Assembly (NCBI RefSeq): GCF_003945765.1
Contig: NZ_CP027712.1
Span: 3,720,001-3,784,000, forward strand
Origin: Pseudomonas chlororaphis subsp. chlororaphis
Lineage (GTDB): Bacteria; Pseudomonadota; Gammaproteobacteria; Pseudomonadales; Pseudomonadaceae
DNA length: 64,000 bases
Reading direction: 5' to 3'
The position numbers were made by a program, and so were the translations under genes. Each line of letters opens with the position of its first letter. Position 1 is the stretch's first letter. Of the stretch, positions 37,670 to 47,632 are shown piece by piece. Below the pieces are notes generated by a model, which searched no databases, had not been told where the DNA came from, and saw only the letters and a program-made list of their open reading frames with translations.

Positions 37670-37935
37670 ATAGAGTCTCCGCCAGTAAAGTCACCTTTCC
37701 CAACGCCTGCCAGCTGATGCGCTGGCATTTTCACCCCATGGGCTTCGAGGCCAGCATGGATGCACCCGGCAGCATGATCGCCCGGCTCTTCGATCGTGCC
37801 AGCGGCGAGACCATGATCGCCATTGCCGGCATCCCCTGCGCCACCGTGATGAACGCCACCGATGTCGAGCGAATAATCGAGGCGGTGGAAGACGAGCTGG
37901 AGGCTTTCATGCCGCCACTCGCGCTGAAAGCCTAG
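37666..37935 (+). CDS. DUF1652-family small protein
   Basis: 89 residues. The composition and pattern (FPNACQLMRWHFHPMGFEASMD, then IAGIPCATVMNATDVERIIEAVEDEL) fit DUF1652, a family common in Pseudomonas. No signal peptide or membrane helix is visible. Function is unknown. A terminator follows 60 bases downstream, so it is likely monocistronic apart from the leader ORF. Confidence 0.8.
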   Translation: MNRVSASKVTFPNACQLMRWHFHPMGFEASMDAPGSMIARLFDRASGETMIAIAGIPCATVMNATDVERIIEAVEDELEAFMPPLALKA

Positions 37936-37995
37936 GGTCGCTCTGAAAGCCTAGAGTCGCTCTGCTCCTGGCCCCGGCCGCTCCAGACTGTTTTC

Positions 37996-38020
37996 AAGCC
38001 CGCCATCGAGCGGGCTTTTT
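37996..38020 (+). terminator. Terminator between DUF1652 and the helicase gene
   Basis: AAGCCCGC (37996-38003), loop CATCGA, GCGGGCTT (38010-38017) and further T residues. The convergent helicase stop codon overlaps its edge, so it may serve both directions. Confidence 0.8.
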
Positions 38021-40479
38021 CAGGCCCGCAGGTCGGCGAAGAACGGCTTGCCCTGAGGAATCCGGTCCGACGCCTTGGGTGCATTGGCCGCCTGGGTGTC
38101 TGGGCGGTCCACATACCAGTAGCAATGTTTCACCGCCCGGGTGATGCCGACATAGGCCAGGCGCAAGGTCTCGTCCTTCTGCGCATTGTCGTAGGGCTCG
38201 CTGTCGCCATCCTTGCCCAGCCCGGCCATGCGATAGACCTGGTTCTTGTAGGGCGAACTGGTCAGGTGCTGGCAATCGCCCAGCAGGAACACCGCATCCG
38301 CCTGCAAGCCCTTGGAGCTGTGATAGGTCAGTTGCTTGAGGCGTCGGTCCTCGGCCGGCAATCTAGAATCAACATTAACTATTGGTAAAATATGCTCTTC
38401 AATCAATGATTTATCGCTACTTTTTCGAAATAACATCAAGATCGAATCGCCATTGCGATAGTGCTCCGCCAGCCGTGCTGCAAGCCCCTGGTCGTCGCGG
38501 TCCAGCACATTCACCGGCAACACTTCCTTGGGTTCGCCGCTGGCCTTGGCCTTCTTCCCGGCAATCGCCGGCGCGGCGCGGACGATATGTTCCGCGGCGT
38601 CGATGATGTGCTGGTGGCTGCGATAGTTCTCGCTGAGCATCACTCGGGTGGTGGCCGGCGACGGGAATTCCTTGTTGAACTCCATGAAGAATTTCGGCGA
38701 ACTGCCACGCCAGCCGTAGATCGACTGCCAGTCGTCCCCTACGCAGAGCAACGACGAGCGCTGTGCCCCGCGGCCGACATGCATTGCCGGCCCGCGACTG
38801 CGGATTTCGCGCAGGCTGGCGCGAATCCACGAGACGATCTGCGGCGAGACGTCCTGGAATTCGTCGATCATCAGGTGCGACATCGGTCGTAAGCGCTCAT
38901 CGCTGAGCAGCTTGAAGTTCTCCGGGGTGTTCTCGCCGAACAGCGCGAACATGCGGTTGTAGCTCATGATCGGCGGCGACTGGTCGAGCAGATGATCGTC
39001 CAGCGCCCGCCAGAACAGGCTCAGGGCCTCGAAGAAAAAGCGGTCCGGGTCGTCCCGGGCAAACACCATCTGGCCCACGGCCACCGAGACGTCCAGTCCG
39101 AGGTTCTCGATAAACCCGGCCGCGGCGACAAAACAGTCCAGCAACGGCGCCGAAGCCAGCTCACCCTTGACCTTGTAGTCGAAGCCCGGCCCGGCACTGG
39201 CATCCCCGGCCAGGGACGACAGGACACGCTTTGCTGAATCGTAACTATCCAGCCAAATCATTGGCTTACGACAAAAAGCTTGAAACAGGGTGCGCTTTAC
39301 CGCCCACTCCGCGCGCACCGAAAGCTTCGATCCGGGGCGACTCAACTGCGGGTTTTCCCGAGGGTCGAACCCCAGCACCACCCAGGCATCCAGCTCGGCG
39401 ACGTAGCCATGGCAATGGAACTGCGAGCCGTTGATCTCGACCGTCTGCCGGTTCGGCTCGATGCCCTTGATCGGCCAGGCGCCGGCACGAAACCACAGGT
39501 CTTCCAGGGTGTCGCACAGTTCTTCGTCGCGCTTGGCCGCCAGTTCGGTCACGGCCATGCGTTTTTGCACGTCCGGGTGATCGCGCTCCAGTTCCTTGAG
39601 CTGCAGGGCGTGGCGCAGCAGCGGCTTGATCGCCTCGCGGAAACGCCCGTCACGCCGGTGCAGGGCGTGGTAACAGGCATTCAGGTGCTTGCGCTGGGCG
39701 TCGTTGATCCGCAGGTCGAAGGGATTGCTGTCGACCTCCAGATCCCCCGCCGCCGGGCGATCGCTGAGGTTCTCGAACGCCTGCAGGCGCTCGAAACCCG
39801 GCAGGCTGCGGACCATCGGCAGGATGCGCGAGTGGAAGGTACGCACCAGTTCCCGTGCCTCCTTGAGGCCCAGGGGCCGGCCCCAGAGCGCGAACACTTC
39901 CAGCAGCTTGTTGATGAAGTCCTTGCGCGACTCGCGGGTGAAGGTCACCACGGTCATCGAGTCGAGTTCGAAGCCCAGGTAATGGTTGAGCAGCAGGATG
40001 CGCAGGACCAGTGAGGTCGACTTGCCCGCGCCAGCGCCGGCAATCACCGAGGTGGACGGGGTTTCGCTGAAGATCATCTTCCATTGCGCGCTGCTGGGTT
40101 GGGCATGGGCCGGCAGCAGGCGGCCAACATCGGCCTTGATGCGCTTCTTCAGTTCGGCGCTCAGCGGCAGGCGCCAGTCGTCGAACAGATAATCGTCTAC
40201 CCCGGGCGCCGGATGCTCGGTGGAGCGGCTGTCGCGAATCAGCAGGACCTGACGACCCTGCTCCAGTCCCTCGGCCTTGCCCTCCTGGTAACCGTATTCC
40301 ACCCCGGCGGTATGCCCGCTGCGAAAGCCGTCCGCCTGGCCATGCAACCAGGACGCGCGATGCTGGGCGCGCAAGCGACTGAGGCCATGGCCGAAGAACC
40401 TGGCCGCCAAGCGCTTGAGCAGCGGCATTTCGGCCAGGGGCAAGAGTTCGGGAGGAAGATCGGGGGTGTGTTGCGGCAC
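38020..40479 (-). CDS. UvrD/Rep-family (helicase IV-like) DNA helicase
   Basis: 819 residues, starting at a GTG with GGAG five bases before it. Walker A (VIAGAGAGKSTSLVLR) begins near residue 146. Motif II region LMIDEFQDVSP, a QSIYGWRGS segment (motif III) and motif VI (LAYVGITRAVKH) show an active SF1 helicase. The charged N-terminal 120 residues lack similarity to classical UvrD and resemble the HelD/helicase IV layout. It is a single gene with no partner nuclease, so a repair or recombination role is favoured over a defence role. Two short AT-rich patches (about 38365-38450 and 39228-39300) interrupt otherwise typical codon use. Confidence 0.88.
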   Translation of the reverse strand: MPQHTPDLPPELLPLAEMPLLKRLAARFFGHGLSRLRAQHRASWLHGQADGFRSGHTAGVEYGYQEGKAEGLEQGRQVLLIRDSRSTEHPAPGVDDYLFDDWRLPLSAELKKRIKADVGRLLPAHAQPSSAQWKMIFSETPSTSVIAGAGAGKSTSLVLRILLLNHYLGFELDSMTVVTFTRESRKDFINKLLEVFALWGRPLGLKEARELVRTFHSRILPMVRSLPGFERLQAFENLSDRPAAGDLEVDSNPFDLRINDAQRKHLNACYHALHRRDGRFREAIKPLLRHALQLKELERDHPDVQKRMAVTELAAKRDEELCDTLEDLWFRAGAWPIKGIEPNRQTVEINGSQFHCHGYVAELDAWVVLGFDPRENPQLSRPGSKLSVRAEWAVKRTLFQAFCRKPMIWLDSYDSAKRVLSSLAGDASAGPGFDYKVKGELASAPLLDCFVAAAGFIENLGLDVSVAVGQMVFARDDPDRFFFEALSLFWRALDDHLLDQSPPIMSYNRMFALFGENTPENFKLLSDERLRPMSHLMIDEFQDVSPQIVSWIRASLREIRSRGPAMHVGRGAQRSSLLCVGDDWQSIYGWRGSSPKFFMEFNKEFPSPATTRVMLSENYRSHQHIIDAAEHIVRAAPAIAGKKAKASGEPKEVLPVNVLDRDDQGLAARLAEHYRNGDSILMLFRKSSDKSLIEEHILPIVNVDSRLPAEDRRLKQLTYHSSKGLQADAVFLLGDCQHLTSSPYKNQVYRMAGLGKDGDSEPYDNAQKDETLRLAYVGITRAVKHCYWYVDRPDTQAANAPKASDRIPQGKPFFADLRA

Positions 40480-40756
40480 GCTGACTCCAGGGTGTGAGGC
40501 TGTGTGGGACGGTATGGTCGCTTCATTCGTCGATGACTTCTAGTGAAATGCTTACAGGTCATCCACTTAAGCCCCGAACTGAATGTTTGGAAGCAGAAGG
40601 CAGACTACAAAATATATCTATTTATTAGATCTGATAACGACGGTTTTTGCGCTTTTTATCGATGCCTTGCTGATGGATGATGAGCGCCATCAATCACCGG
40701 TCTCGTTCTGCGGCTCCACCAAGGCGCCCCATGACGAACCCTGACAGGAGACGATC

Positions 40757-41452
40757 ATGCTTGAACTCAGACCCTTCAAATCCCTGGGCGGCGCCCATCA
40801 TGGCTGGTTGGATGCCCACCATCACTTTTCGTTCGCCGAGTACTACGACCCCAAACGCATGAACTGGGGCAACCTGCGCGTGTGGAACGACGACGTGATC
40901 GCCCCCGGCAGCGGTTTTCCGCAGCACCCGCACCGGGACATGGAAATCATCACCTACGTCCGTGAAGGTGCTATCACCCACCAGGACAACCTTGGCAACA
41001 AGGGCCGCACCGAGGCTGGCGACGTGCAGGTGATGAGCGCCGGTACCGGGATTGCCCACAGCGAATACAACCTGGAAGCCGGCGAAACCAGGATCTTCCA
41101 GATATGGATCATCCCCAACGAGGCCGGCTCCGCGCCGTCCTGGGGTGCCAAGCCGTTCCCCAAAGGCCAGCGCGAAGGCTTCGTGACCCTGGCCAGCGGC
41201 AAGCAAGGCGATGACCAGAGCCTGCGGATTCGTGCCGACGCGCGCCTGGTAGCCGCCAACCTGAAGGCCGGCGAGTCCGCCGAATACCCGCTGGACAAAG
41301 GGCGCCGCGCCTACCTGGTGCCCGCGACCGGGGTGATTGAAGTCAATGGCTTGCGCGCCGAAGCTCGAGACGGTGTCGCGGTCGAGGACGAGCGCCTGCT
41401 GCGGGTCACCGCCCTCGAGGACAGCGAAATCGTCCTGGTGGACCTGGCTTGA
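40757..41452 (+). CDS. Pirin-family protein (YhhW-like)
   Basis: 231 residues, bicupin. The metal-binding pattern HPHRDMEIITYV with HQDN and GTGIAHSEYN in the N-terminal cupin is that of YhhW-type pirins, some of which have quercetinase activity. AGGAG precedes the ATG. It stands alone, with 277 gene-free bases upstream and a REP pair plus terminator downstream. Physiological substrate unknown. Confidence 0.9.
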   Translation: MLELRPFKSLGGAHHGWLDAHHHFSFAEYYDPKRMNWGNLRVWNDDVIAPGSGFPQHPHRDMEIITYVREGAITHQDNLGNKGRTEAGDVQVMSAGTGIAHSEYNLEAGETRIFQIWIIPNEAGSAPSWGAKPFPKGQREGFVTLASGKQGDDQSLRIRADARLVAANLKAGESAEYPLDKGRRAYLVPATGVIEVNGLRAEARDGVAVEDERLLRVTALEDSEIVLVDLA

Positions 41453-41476
41453 GACAGCGAAGAAATGCTCCGTTTC

Positions 41477-41593
41477 TGTAGGAGCGAAGCTTGCTCGCGA
41501 TGGGCTGCAAAGCAGCCCCGAAGCTGATTCCGTTCCCACTGAAGCTAGCTGTTGCTCAATCGGGAGTCATCGCGGGCAAGCCTCGCGCCTACA
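41477..41593. repeat. Second type of REP doublet
   Basis: TGTAGGAGCGAAGCTTGCTC at the left and its inverted counterpart (CGCGGGCAAGCCTCGCGCCT) ending at 41593 form a doublet of a different REP class from the GTAGCCGCTG type seen at 17-23 kb. It follows the pirin gene. Confidence 0.8.
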
Positions 41594-41606
41594 AAACACA
41601 GCCGCA

Positions 41607-41641
41607 ATAAAAAGGGGCGACCGTCTGGTCGCCCCTTTTTT
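41607..41641. terminator. Strong bidirectional terminator
   Basis: AAGGGGCGACC (41612-41622), loop GTCT and GGTCGCCCCTT (41627-41637) form a perfect 11-bp stem flanked by an A-run and a T-run. It separates the convergent pirin and phosphoglucomutase genes. Confidence 0.93.
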
Positions 41642-41664
41642 GTCTGCCGCGAAACGCCGCTGGG

Positions 41665-43308
41665 TCAGCCGCTGATCGCGCCGTCCACCAGGGTCTGCGC
41701 TTCCTGCACCAATTGCTTCAGGTGATCGTCGCCAATAAAGCTCTCGGCGTAGATCTTGTAGATGTCTTCGGTGCCCGATGGACGCGCGGCGAACCAGCCG
41801 TTCTCAGTCATGACCTTGAGGCCGCCGATCGCCTGGTCGTTGCCCGGCGCGTGGCTGAGGATCTTCTGGATGCTTTCGCCGGCCAGCTGGGTCGAGGTCA
41901 CCTGATCCGGCGACAGCTTGCCGAGCAGCGCTTTCTGCTGCGGGTTGGCCTTGGCATCGACGCGCACCGAGAACGGCTCGCCCAGCTCGTCGCACAAGGC
42001 GCGGTAGGCCTGGCTCGGGTCGCGGCCGGTGCGGGCGGTCATTTCCGCGGCCAGCAAGGCCGGGATCAGGCCGTCCTTGTCGGTGCTCCAGACGCCGCCG
42101 TCCTTGCGCAGGAACGATGCACCGGCGCTCTCTTCACCGCCAAAGCCGAGGGAGCCGTCGAACAGGCCGTCGGCGAACCACTTGAAGCCCACCGGCACTT
42201 CGTACAGGCGACGGCCCAGGCGCGCCGCCACGCGGTCGATCAGGCCACTGCTGACCACAGTCTTGCCCACGGCCGCGTCGGCGCGCCAGTGCGGGCGGTT
42301 CTGGAACAGGTAGTCGATGGCCACCGCCAGGTAATTGTTCGGCGCCAGCAGGCCGCCAGTCGGGGTCACGATACCGTGACGGTCGTGGTCCGGGTCGCAA
42401 CCGAAGGCCACGTCGAAACGATTCTTCAGGCCGATCAGGCCTTGCATCGCATAGCTGGACGACGGGTCCATGCGGATCTGGCCATCCCAGTCGACGGACA
42501 TGAAACGGAAGGTCGCATCGACTTCCTTGTTGACCACCTCCAGGTCCAGGCGATAGTGCTCGGCAATCGCCGACCAGTAGCGCACCCCTGCTCCGCCCAG
42601 CGGATCGACGCCCAGGCGCAGCTTGGCGTTGCGGATGGCGTCCAGGTCGATGACGTTGATCAGGTCGGCGACATAGCTGTTGACGTAGTCGTGACGATGG
42701 GTGGTGTCGGCCTTCAACGCCTGCTCATAGCTGATGCGCTTCACACCGGCCAGCTTGTTGGCCAGCAGTTCGTTGGCCTTGGCTTCGATCCACTTAGTGA
42801 TATGGGTGTCGGCCGGGCCGCCGTTGGTAGGGTTGTACTTGTAGCCACCGCTTTGTGGCGGGTTGTGCGACGGAGTGATCACGATGCCGTCGGCCAGGCC
42901 GCTGGTGCGGCCGCGATTGTAGCAGAGAATCGCATGGGACACCGCCGGCGTCGGAGTGTACTCGTCGCCAGCGGCGATCATCACGGTCACGCCGTTGGCG
43001 GCCAGCACTTCCAGGGCGCTGGCACCGGCCGGGGTGGACAAGGCGTGAGTGTCGATGCCGACAAACAGCGGGCCATCGATGCCCTGGGCCTGGCGATACA
43101 GGCAGATCGCCTGGCTGATGGCGAGGACATGCCATTCATTGAAACTCAGGTCGAACGAGCTGCCACGATGCCCCGAGGTGCCGAAGGCGACCCGCTGGGT
43201 AGAGATGGCGGCATCGGGCTGGCCGGTGTAGTAGGCCGTTACCAGTCGCGGAAGATCGACCAGCAATTGTGTCGGTGCCGGTTTGCCCGCAAAAGGACTG
43301 AGTGTCAT
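41665..43308 (-). CDS. pgm: Phosphoglucomutase, alpha-D-glucose specific
   Basis: 547 residues. The phosphoserine loop [15 protein letters not shown], the metal loop [10 protein letters not shown] and the sugar loop GFGGEESAG are all visible, followed by a C-terminal phosphate-binding segment ([17 protein letters not shown]). It interconverts glucose 1- and 6-phosphate in the cytosol for polysaccharide and glycogen metabolism. Monocistronic, with a strong terminator. Confidence 0.95.
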   Translation of the reverse strand: MTLSPFAGKPAPTQLLVDLPRLVTAYYTGQPDAAISTQRVAFGTSGHRGSSFDLSFNEWHVLAISQAICLYRQAQGIDGPLFVGIDTHALSTPAGASALEVLAANGVTVMIAAGDEYTPTPAVSHAILCYNRGRTSGLADGIVITPSHNPPQSGGYKYNPTNGGPADTHITKWIEAKANELLANKLAGVKRISYEQALKADTTHRHDYVNSYVADLINVIDLDAIRNAKLRLGVDPLGGAGVRYWSAIAEHYRLDLEVVNKEVDATFRFMSVDWDGQIRMDPSSSYAMQGLIGLKNRFDVAFGCDPDHDRHGIVTPTGGLLAPNNYLAVAIDYLFQNRPHWRADAAVGKTVVSSGLIDRVAARLGRRLYEVPVGFKWFADGLFDGSLGFGGEESAGASFLRKDGGVWSTDKDGLIPALLAAEMTARTGRDPSQAYRALCDELGEPFSVRVDAKANPQQKALLGKLSPDQVTSTQLAGESIQKILSHAPGNDQAIGGLKVMTENGWFAARPSGTEDIYKIYAESFIGDDHLKQLVQEAQTLVDGAISG

Positions 43309-43538
43309 GCAAAACCTCGGGAAATGGATGGTTCGGTGAGTGCTGCGCAGTTTACTGGCAGTTTGACCGCAACGCGAAGGGATCTATCCGTGGAGGCTTG
43401 CACAATAAGCAGGCGCAACATAGGCCATTGTCGGCTGCTGCACAGAAGACACTCAGGATCGAGACGGGAATATAAAGAAGGGAGTGACTGCGAGGACAGA
43501 AACGCCAGAGTGCGCGATGGCGAACCCTGGCGTCAGGA

Positions 43539-44561
43539 TCAGGCCGGTTCGACCTGCAGTGCGACCCGCTCGCGGCAAGGACACTCGTCCATGTAGCGGT
43601 GGGCTTCGACGAACTCGTTGAACGGGAAGATCCGGGTCTTCAGCGGCAGCAGCACACGATCGGCCGTCAGCTGGTTGATGTCGCGCAAGGCGCGCTGCAA
43701 GGCCACCTGGTCCTGGATGATGCCCAGCTCGGGCTTGCCGGTGAAGTTGCCGATGCAGTGCACGAAGAACTGGATGTTCTTCTGGAACGCCGCGCAGGCC
43801 GGGAACGGCGTCTGGTTGCCGCCTTGCAGGCCGTACAGCACCAGGCTGCCACGCGGCGCCAGGACGTCGCCGAGCATCGACATCTGCGGACCGCCGAGGC
43901 CATCGAACACCACGTCGACACCACGATTGTCGGTGTATTTGTTGATCTGCATGAGCAGGTCCTGCTCTTCGGTGACGATGACTTTCTCGGCCCCCAGGGA
44001 CAGCAGGTACTCACGCTCTTCAGCGGTCTTGGTCGCGGCAATCACCCGCACTCCGAGCGCCTTGCCCAGCTGGACAAAGGACGGACCGGCGCAGTGGCTG
44101 GCATCGGTGACCAGGGCGAACTGCCCGGGCTTGACCCGCGCCAGGTCGACATAGGCAAAGTAGGCCACCAGCAGCGGCGTGTAATGCACCGCGGCCTCCA
44201 CCGGGCTGAGCACATCGGGATAGCGGGTCAACGCCGAGCGTGGCAGGACAATCAGCTCGCCATAGACCGGATAATCGTTCGGGCTTTCGGCCGGGAAGCT
44301 GGCAACCTTGTCGCCAATGGCCAGGTCGTCGACACCTTCGCCGACCGCAGTCACCACGCCGGCCATCTCATGGCCAAGGCCGGAAGGCAGGCGGGCATGG
44401 GAAGACGCCAGGTTCTGGCGCCAAAGGACGTCGTACCAACTGATGCCGATCGCTTCGACACGCACCTGCACTTCGCCTGGCGCAGGCAGAGCGGCCGCAT
44501 GCTCTTCGCACTTGAGCACCTCGGCCGGACCAAACTTGTGAAAACGGATCGTGCGGGACAT
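43539..44561 (-). CDS. Zinc-less MDR-family quinone oxidoreductase
   Basis: 340 residues from the ATG at 44561 (GAGG six bases upstream). A medium-chain dehydrogenase/reductase fold: GHEMAGVVTAVGEGVDDLAIGD and the NADPH-binding strand FALVTDASHCAGPSFVQLGKALG. The usual catalytic zinc ligands of alcohol dehydrogenases are not evident, so a quinone or enone reductase is favoured. It is divergent from a LysR regulator, its likely controller; the 270 bases between them contain no gene. Confidence 0.85.
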   Translation of the reverse strand: MSRTIRFHKFGPAEVLKCEEHAAALPAPGEVQVRVEAIGISWYDVLWRQNLASSHARLPSGLGHEMAGVVTAVGEGVDDLAIGDKVASFPAESPNDYPVYGELIVLPRSALTRYPDVLSPVEAAVHYTPLLVAYFAYVDLARVKPGQFALVTDASHCAGPSFVQLGKALGVRVIAATKTAEEREYLLSLGAEKVIVTEEQDLLMQINKYTDNRGVDVVFDGLGGPQMSMLGDVLAPRGSLVLYGLQGGNQTPFPACAAFQKNIQFFVHCIGNFTGKPELGIIQDQVALQRALRDINQLTADRVLLPLKTRIFPFNEFVEAHRYMDECPCRERVALQVEPA

Positions 44562-44831
44562 CGCAAACCTCGTCAAAGTAACCTCTAATGCCCTGAACTC
44601 TATCTGGGCTTTCTGGCCAAGACCATCAGTGACTATTAATAGTCGACATGCCTGTCATTGATTCCGCAGCACCTGCAACAACGGGGAAACAGCGTGCCAG
44701 AGCGAAGGGTTCCTTACAGGAAAAAACAATTAGCCGGTGCAGAGTAGCAGCCTTTCCCCGTAAGATTCATGCCGGCCATTGTTCTCATATGGCCGCTCTC
44801 GTCAAGTTTGCTGACTCTGCCAGGACTCAAG

Positions 44832-45746
44832 ATGAATCGTAATGACCTGCGTCGTGTCGACCTGAACCTGTTGATCGTGTTCGAAACATTAATGCATGAA
44901 CGCAGCGTGACCCGGGCGGCGGAGAAACTCTTCCTCGGCCAGCCGGCCATCAGTGCGGCGCTGTCGCGCCTGCGCAGCCTGTTCGACGATCCGCTGTTCG
45001 TGCGCACCGGGCGCAGCATGGAGCCGTCGGCCCGGGCGGTGGAAATCTTCGCCCTGCTCTCGCCCGCCCTCGACTCGATCTCCACCGCGGTCAGCCGCGC
45101 CGCCGAGTTCGACCCGGCGACCAGCACCGCGGTGTTCCGCATCGGCCTGTCCGACGACGTCGAGTTCGCCCTGCTGCCGATGCTGCTCAAGCGCCTGCGC
45201 GCCGAAGCGCCAGGGATCGTGCTGGTGGTGCGCCGCGCCAACTACCTGCTGATGCCGGCCCTGCTGGCCTCCGGCGAGATTTCCATCGGCGTCAGCTACA
45301 CCCAGGACCTGCCGGCCAACGCCAAGCGCAAGGTACTGCGCCGCAGCCTGCCCAAGCTGCTGCGGGCCGACAGCATGCCCGGCGCCCTGAGCCTCGATGA
45401 CTTCTGCGCCCGCCCCCACGCCCTGGTGTCGTTCGCCGGCGACCTCAGCGGTTTTATCGATGAAGAGCTGGAAAAACTCGGGCGCAAGCGTCACGTGGTG
45501 CTCGCGGTCCCGCAGTTCAACGGCCTGAGCACCCTGCTCACCGGCACCGACATCGTCGCCACCGTGCCGGACTACACCGCCGAAGCCCTGACCGCCGCCG
45601 GCGGCGTGCGCGCCGAAGACCCGCCCCTGCCCGTGCGCACCTTCGAACTGCACATGGCCTGGCGCGGCTCCCAGGACAACGACCCGGGGGAACGCTGGTT
45701 GCGCTCGCGGATTCAGATGTTCTTCGGCGACCCTGAGAGTCTTTGA
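44832..45746 (+). CDS. LysR-family regulator
   Basis: 304 residues from the ATG at 44832. The N-terminal winged HTH (RRVDLNLLIVFETLMHERSV, then AISAALSRLRSLFDDPLFVR) is of the NodD/PcpR-like subgroup, and the effector domain is complete. It is divergent from the quinone oxidoreductase gene. Confidence 0.9.
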   Translation: MNRNDLRRVDLNLLIVFETLMHERSVTRAAEKLFLGQPAISAALSRLRSLFDDPLFVRTGRSMEPSARAVEIFALLSPALDSISTAVSRAAEFDPATSTAVFRIGLSDDVEFALLPMLLKRLRAEAPGIVLVVRRANYLLMPALLASGEISIGVSYTQDLPANAKRKVLRRSLPKLLRADSMPGALSLDDFCARPHALVSFAGDLSGFIDEELEKLGRKRHVVLAVPQFNGLSTLLTGTDIVATVPDYTAEALTAAGGVRAEDPPLPVRTFELHMAWRGSQDNDPGERWLRSRIQMFFGDPESL

Positions 45747-46122
45747 TACGGCATTGCGCGCGTCCAATGTCCTGTCAGCAGTCTCAGACATCGGCCCGTT
45801 CTAGCTTGTTTGAGGTGGGGAGCCAGGGACGGCTCGCCGCTCAAGACGATACAAACGAAAAGCCGCGATTGGCCGCACTGCTTACTCGTACAGCCGATGC
45901 GAGTGGGGGCAAATACGGGGGCAAATTTCAATTTTTTTTGTCAGAAACCATTGTCCTGGAGCCACTGTTCCAGTCGGTTTGTCATGCAGCTGCGCGTGCA
46001 ATGACATTGGAAGCAATTATCACCGCTGGCACCACGCTACGGCAAAGCCAGCCGCTGCGCACGCCTCTCGGATGATCACCTTCAAATGGCTTTCGCTTCA
46101 GAAGCGATAAAGCCCGTCCATT
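45747..46122. other. Gene-free interval with direct repeats, possible island edge
   Basis: No credible gene is seen in these 376 bases. GGGGGCAAAT occurs twice in close succession (45908-45930), next to an eight-T run. Such G-rich repeats are seen beside integrase attachment sites, but no integrase or tRNA gene is present. It separates core-like genes on the left from the nitrile locus on the right. Confidence 0.3.
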
Positions 46123-47058
46123 TCACTCTCGTCGCAGAAGAGTATGGGGAGCAATGCCAAAGGCCTTGCGAAAGGCGTGGCTGAAATGAGAGAAGTCGGA
46201 GAAACCGAAATCCAGCGCCGCCTGGGAAATACTGCGGACTTGACCGCGCTCAATCGCGTCGCGGCTCGCGAGCAAGCGTGCCTTCCAGATTTCCGCGACC
46301 GGCGATTTCTGATGACGAGCGAAAGCGCGCGTCACAGTGCGCGTGGAGACATGGTGAGCTTGAGCAATGCGTTCGAGCGACAGGTCCACATCGGTCAAAT
46401 ATTGGTGGATGTAATTCATGATCCGGCCATACAGGTCCAGCTCGTCATGAGTCTGCTTTAAATCCTGGAGTTCCAGGCTGACCACCAGAAGGTCGAGCAA
46501 GGTGCTGGAGTAACGACTGGATATTCCCGTGTTATGGAAGCCTGAAGGCATACTCGCGGCTTGGCGCAACATCTCGCGTAACGGAATCACCCCTGGGCGA
46601 CGATCATCCAGAACCATCGCGGTGCAACCTGCTATGCCGGGTAACCGCTGACTGAGCAGTTGTCGCGGAATGCGGACAAGGTGATTGTCGGTACCGCCGA
46701 AGCTGAATCTGAACGGCTGGGATGCGTCATAAAGAAACAGATCGTCCGCGCTGAGCTTCGTCCGGCGGTCAGCCTGTTCCAGCTCGCCATAGCCGCTCCT
46801 GGTAAAGCCCAACCACAAATCGTCATTAGGATCACTGCGCAGGTGCTGGGCGGACCGCTCCCAATAATGCAAGGGTGCGGACAAGGTGCAGATGTCCAAT
46901 ACGCCCATGCCATGCACCTCCAGCACCCCGTCGAAATCGCTCTGCGCCAGCAGTTTGCTGTCGGCGTCCAGGCAGTGATGACAAACCACATCTTTCCAGT
47001 AATCAAACCGGAGTGGTGCCGTAACGGCAAGGGTCGAATAGTGACATGTCTGGCTCAT
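46123..47058 (-). CDS. oxdR: AraC-family activator of the aldoxime/nitrile locus (OxdR/NitR-like)
   Basis: 311 residues from the ATG at 47058 (AGGTG six bases upstream); a GTG at 47067 is possible. An N-terminal AraC-binding-2 sensor domain (LRFDYWKDVVCHHCL) is followed by a C-terminal HTH pair (LERIAQAHHVSTRTVTRAF and ISQAALDFGFSDFSHFSHAFRKAFG). It is divergent from the aldoxime dehydratase gene, the arrangement known for OxdR in P. chlororaphis B23, where it activates transcription in response to aldoxime. The 364 bases from its start to the next small ORF contain AT-rich promoter-like DNA and no further gene. Confidence 0.82.
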   Translation of the reverse strand: MSQTCHYSTLAVTAPLRFDYWKDVVCHHCLDADSKLLAQSDFDGVLEVHGMGVLDICTLSAPLHYWERSAQHLRSDPNDDLWLGFTRSGYGELEQADRRTKLSADDLFLYDASQPFRFSFGGTDNHLVRIPRQLLSQRLPGIAGCTAMVLDDRRPGVIPLREMLRQAASMPSGFHNTGISSRYSSTLLDLLVVSLELQDLKQTHDELDLYGRIMNYIHQYLTDVDLSLERIAQAHHVSTRTVTRAFARHQKSPVAEIWKARLLASRDAIERGQVRSISQAALDFGFSDFSHFSHAFRKAFGIAPHTLLRRE

Positions 47059-47422
47059 TGCATTCACCTACCGGCAGCGATTCAACAAAAAAGCGTGGTA
47101 ACGTTTTTGCGAGCCAAGCAATTAGCAGGCCACCCTCACGGCCTGATTCCAGCTGTTGGACGCACTACCAGATGGTCACCGGAACACTCGGCTGGCGCGT
47201 ATGTCGCTAGATCCTCCAAAACACACTCCCCTTGCAACTTCCCAGGGCGCCCCGCCCCTTATTTCACAAGCCCCGCACCATTGCCGCGCACTGATATGCC
47301 GGCCATTTATACCTGTCCTTTTTAACCAAACGGTTGTCCATTCGAGCCAAGCGAATTCCATCTCCCCTCGATAATTTTCACTCCATGCCGTGTCCCTACA
47401 AACACGAATGACGAGGTGGGTC

Positions 47423-47590
47423 ATGCAACTACGAGAACAGCAGCGGCTGTCCGATTCATCCTGGTTTTTACAGCGATGGGACATGGCACCCGAAGAGTTT
47501 GCCACTTACCTGGTGCAACTCGGGACCCTGGCGCTGCAACGCCGATGGAGTGGTACCCACCGCAACACACCAACATCCACTGGGATGTAG
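47423..47590 (+). CDS. Small ORF upstream of oxdA, hypothetical
   Basis: 55 residues, from an ATG with GAGG six bases upstream to a TAG at 47588-47590, ending 42 bases before oxdA. It is Gln-, Arg- and Trp-rich (QLREQQRLSDSSWFLQRWDM). No family is recognised. It may be a real small protein or the transcribed leader of oxdA. Confidence 0.35.
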   Translation: MQLREQQRLSDSSWFLQRWDMAPEEFATYLVQLGTLALQRRWSGTHRNTPTSTGM

Positions 47591-47632
47591 AACAGCGAAC
47601 CGTCCGTTTGAGACGGAAATAAAGGAGCCCCC

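Noticed and set aside
38020..40479. Helicase as part of an anti-phage defence system
   Set aside because: No nuclease, methylase, protease or other partner gene is adjacent; neighbours are DUF1652 and pirin. A stand-alone repair helicase is the simpler reading.
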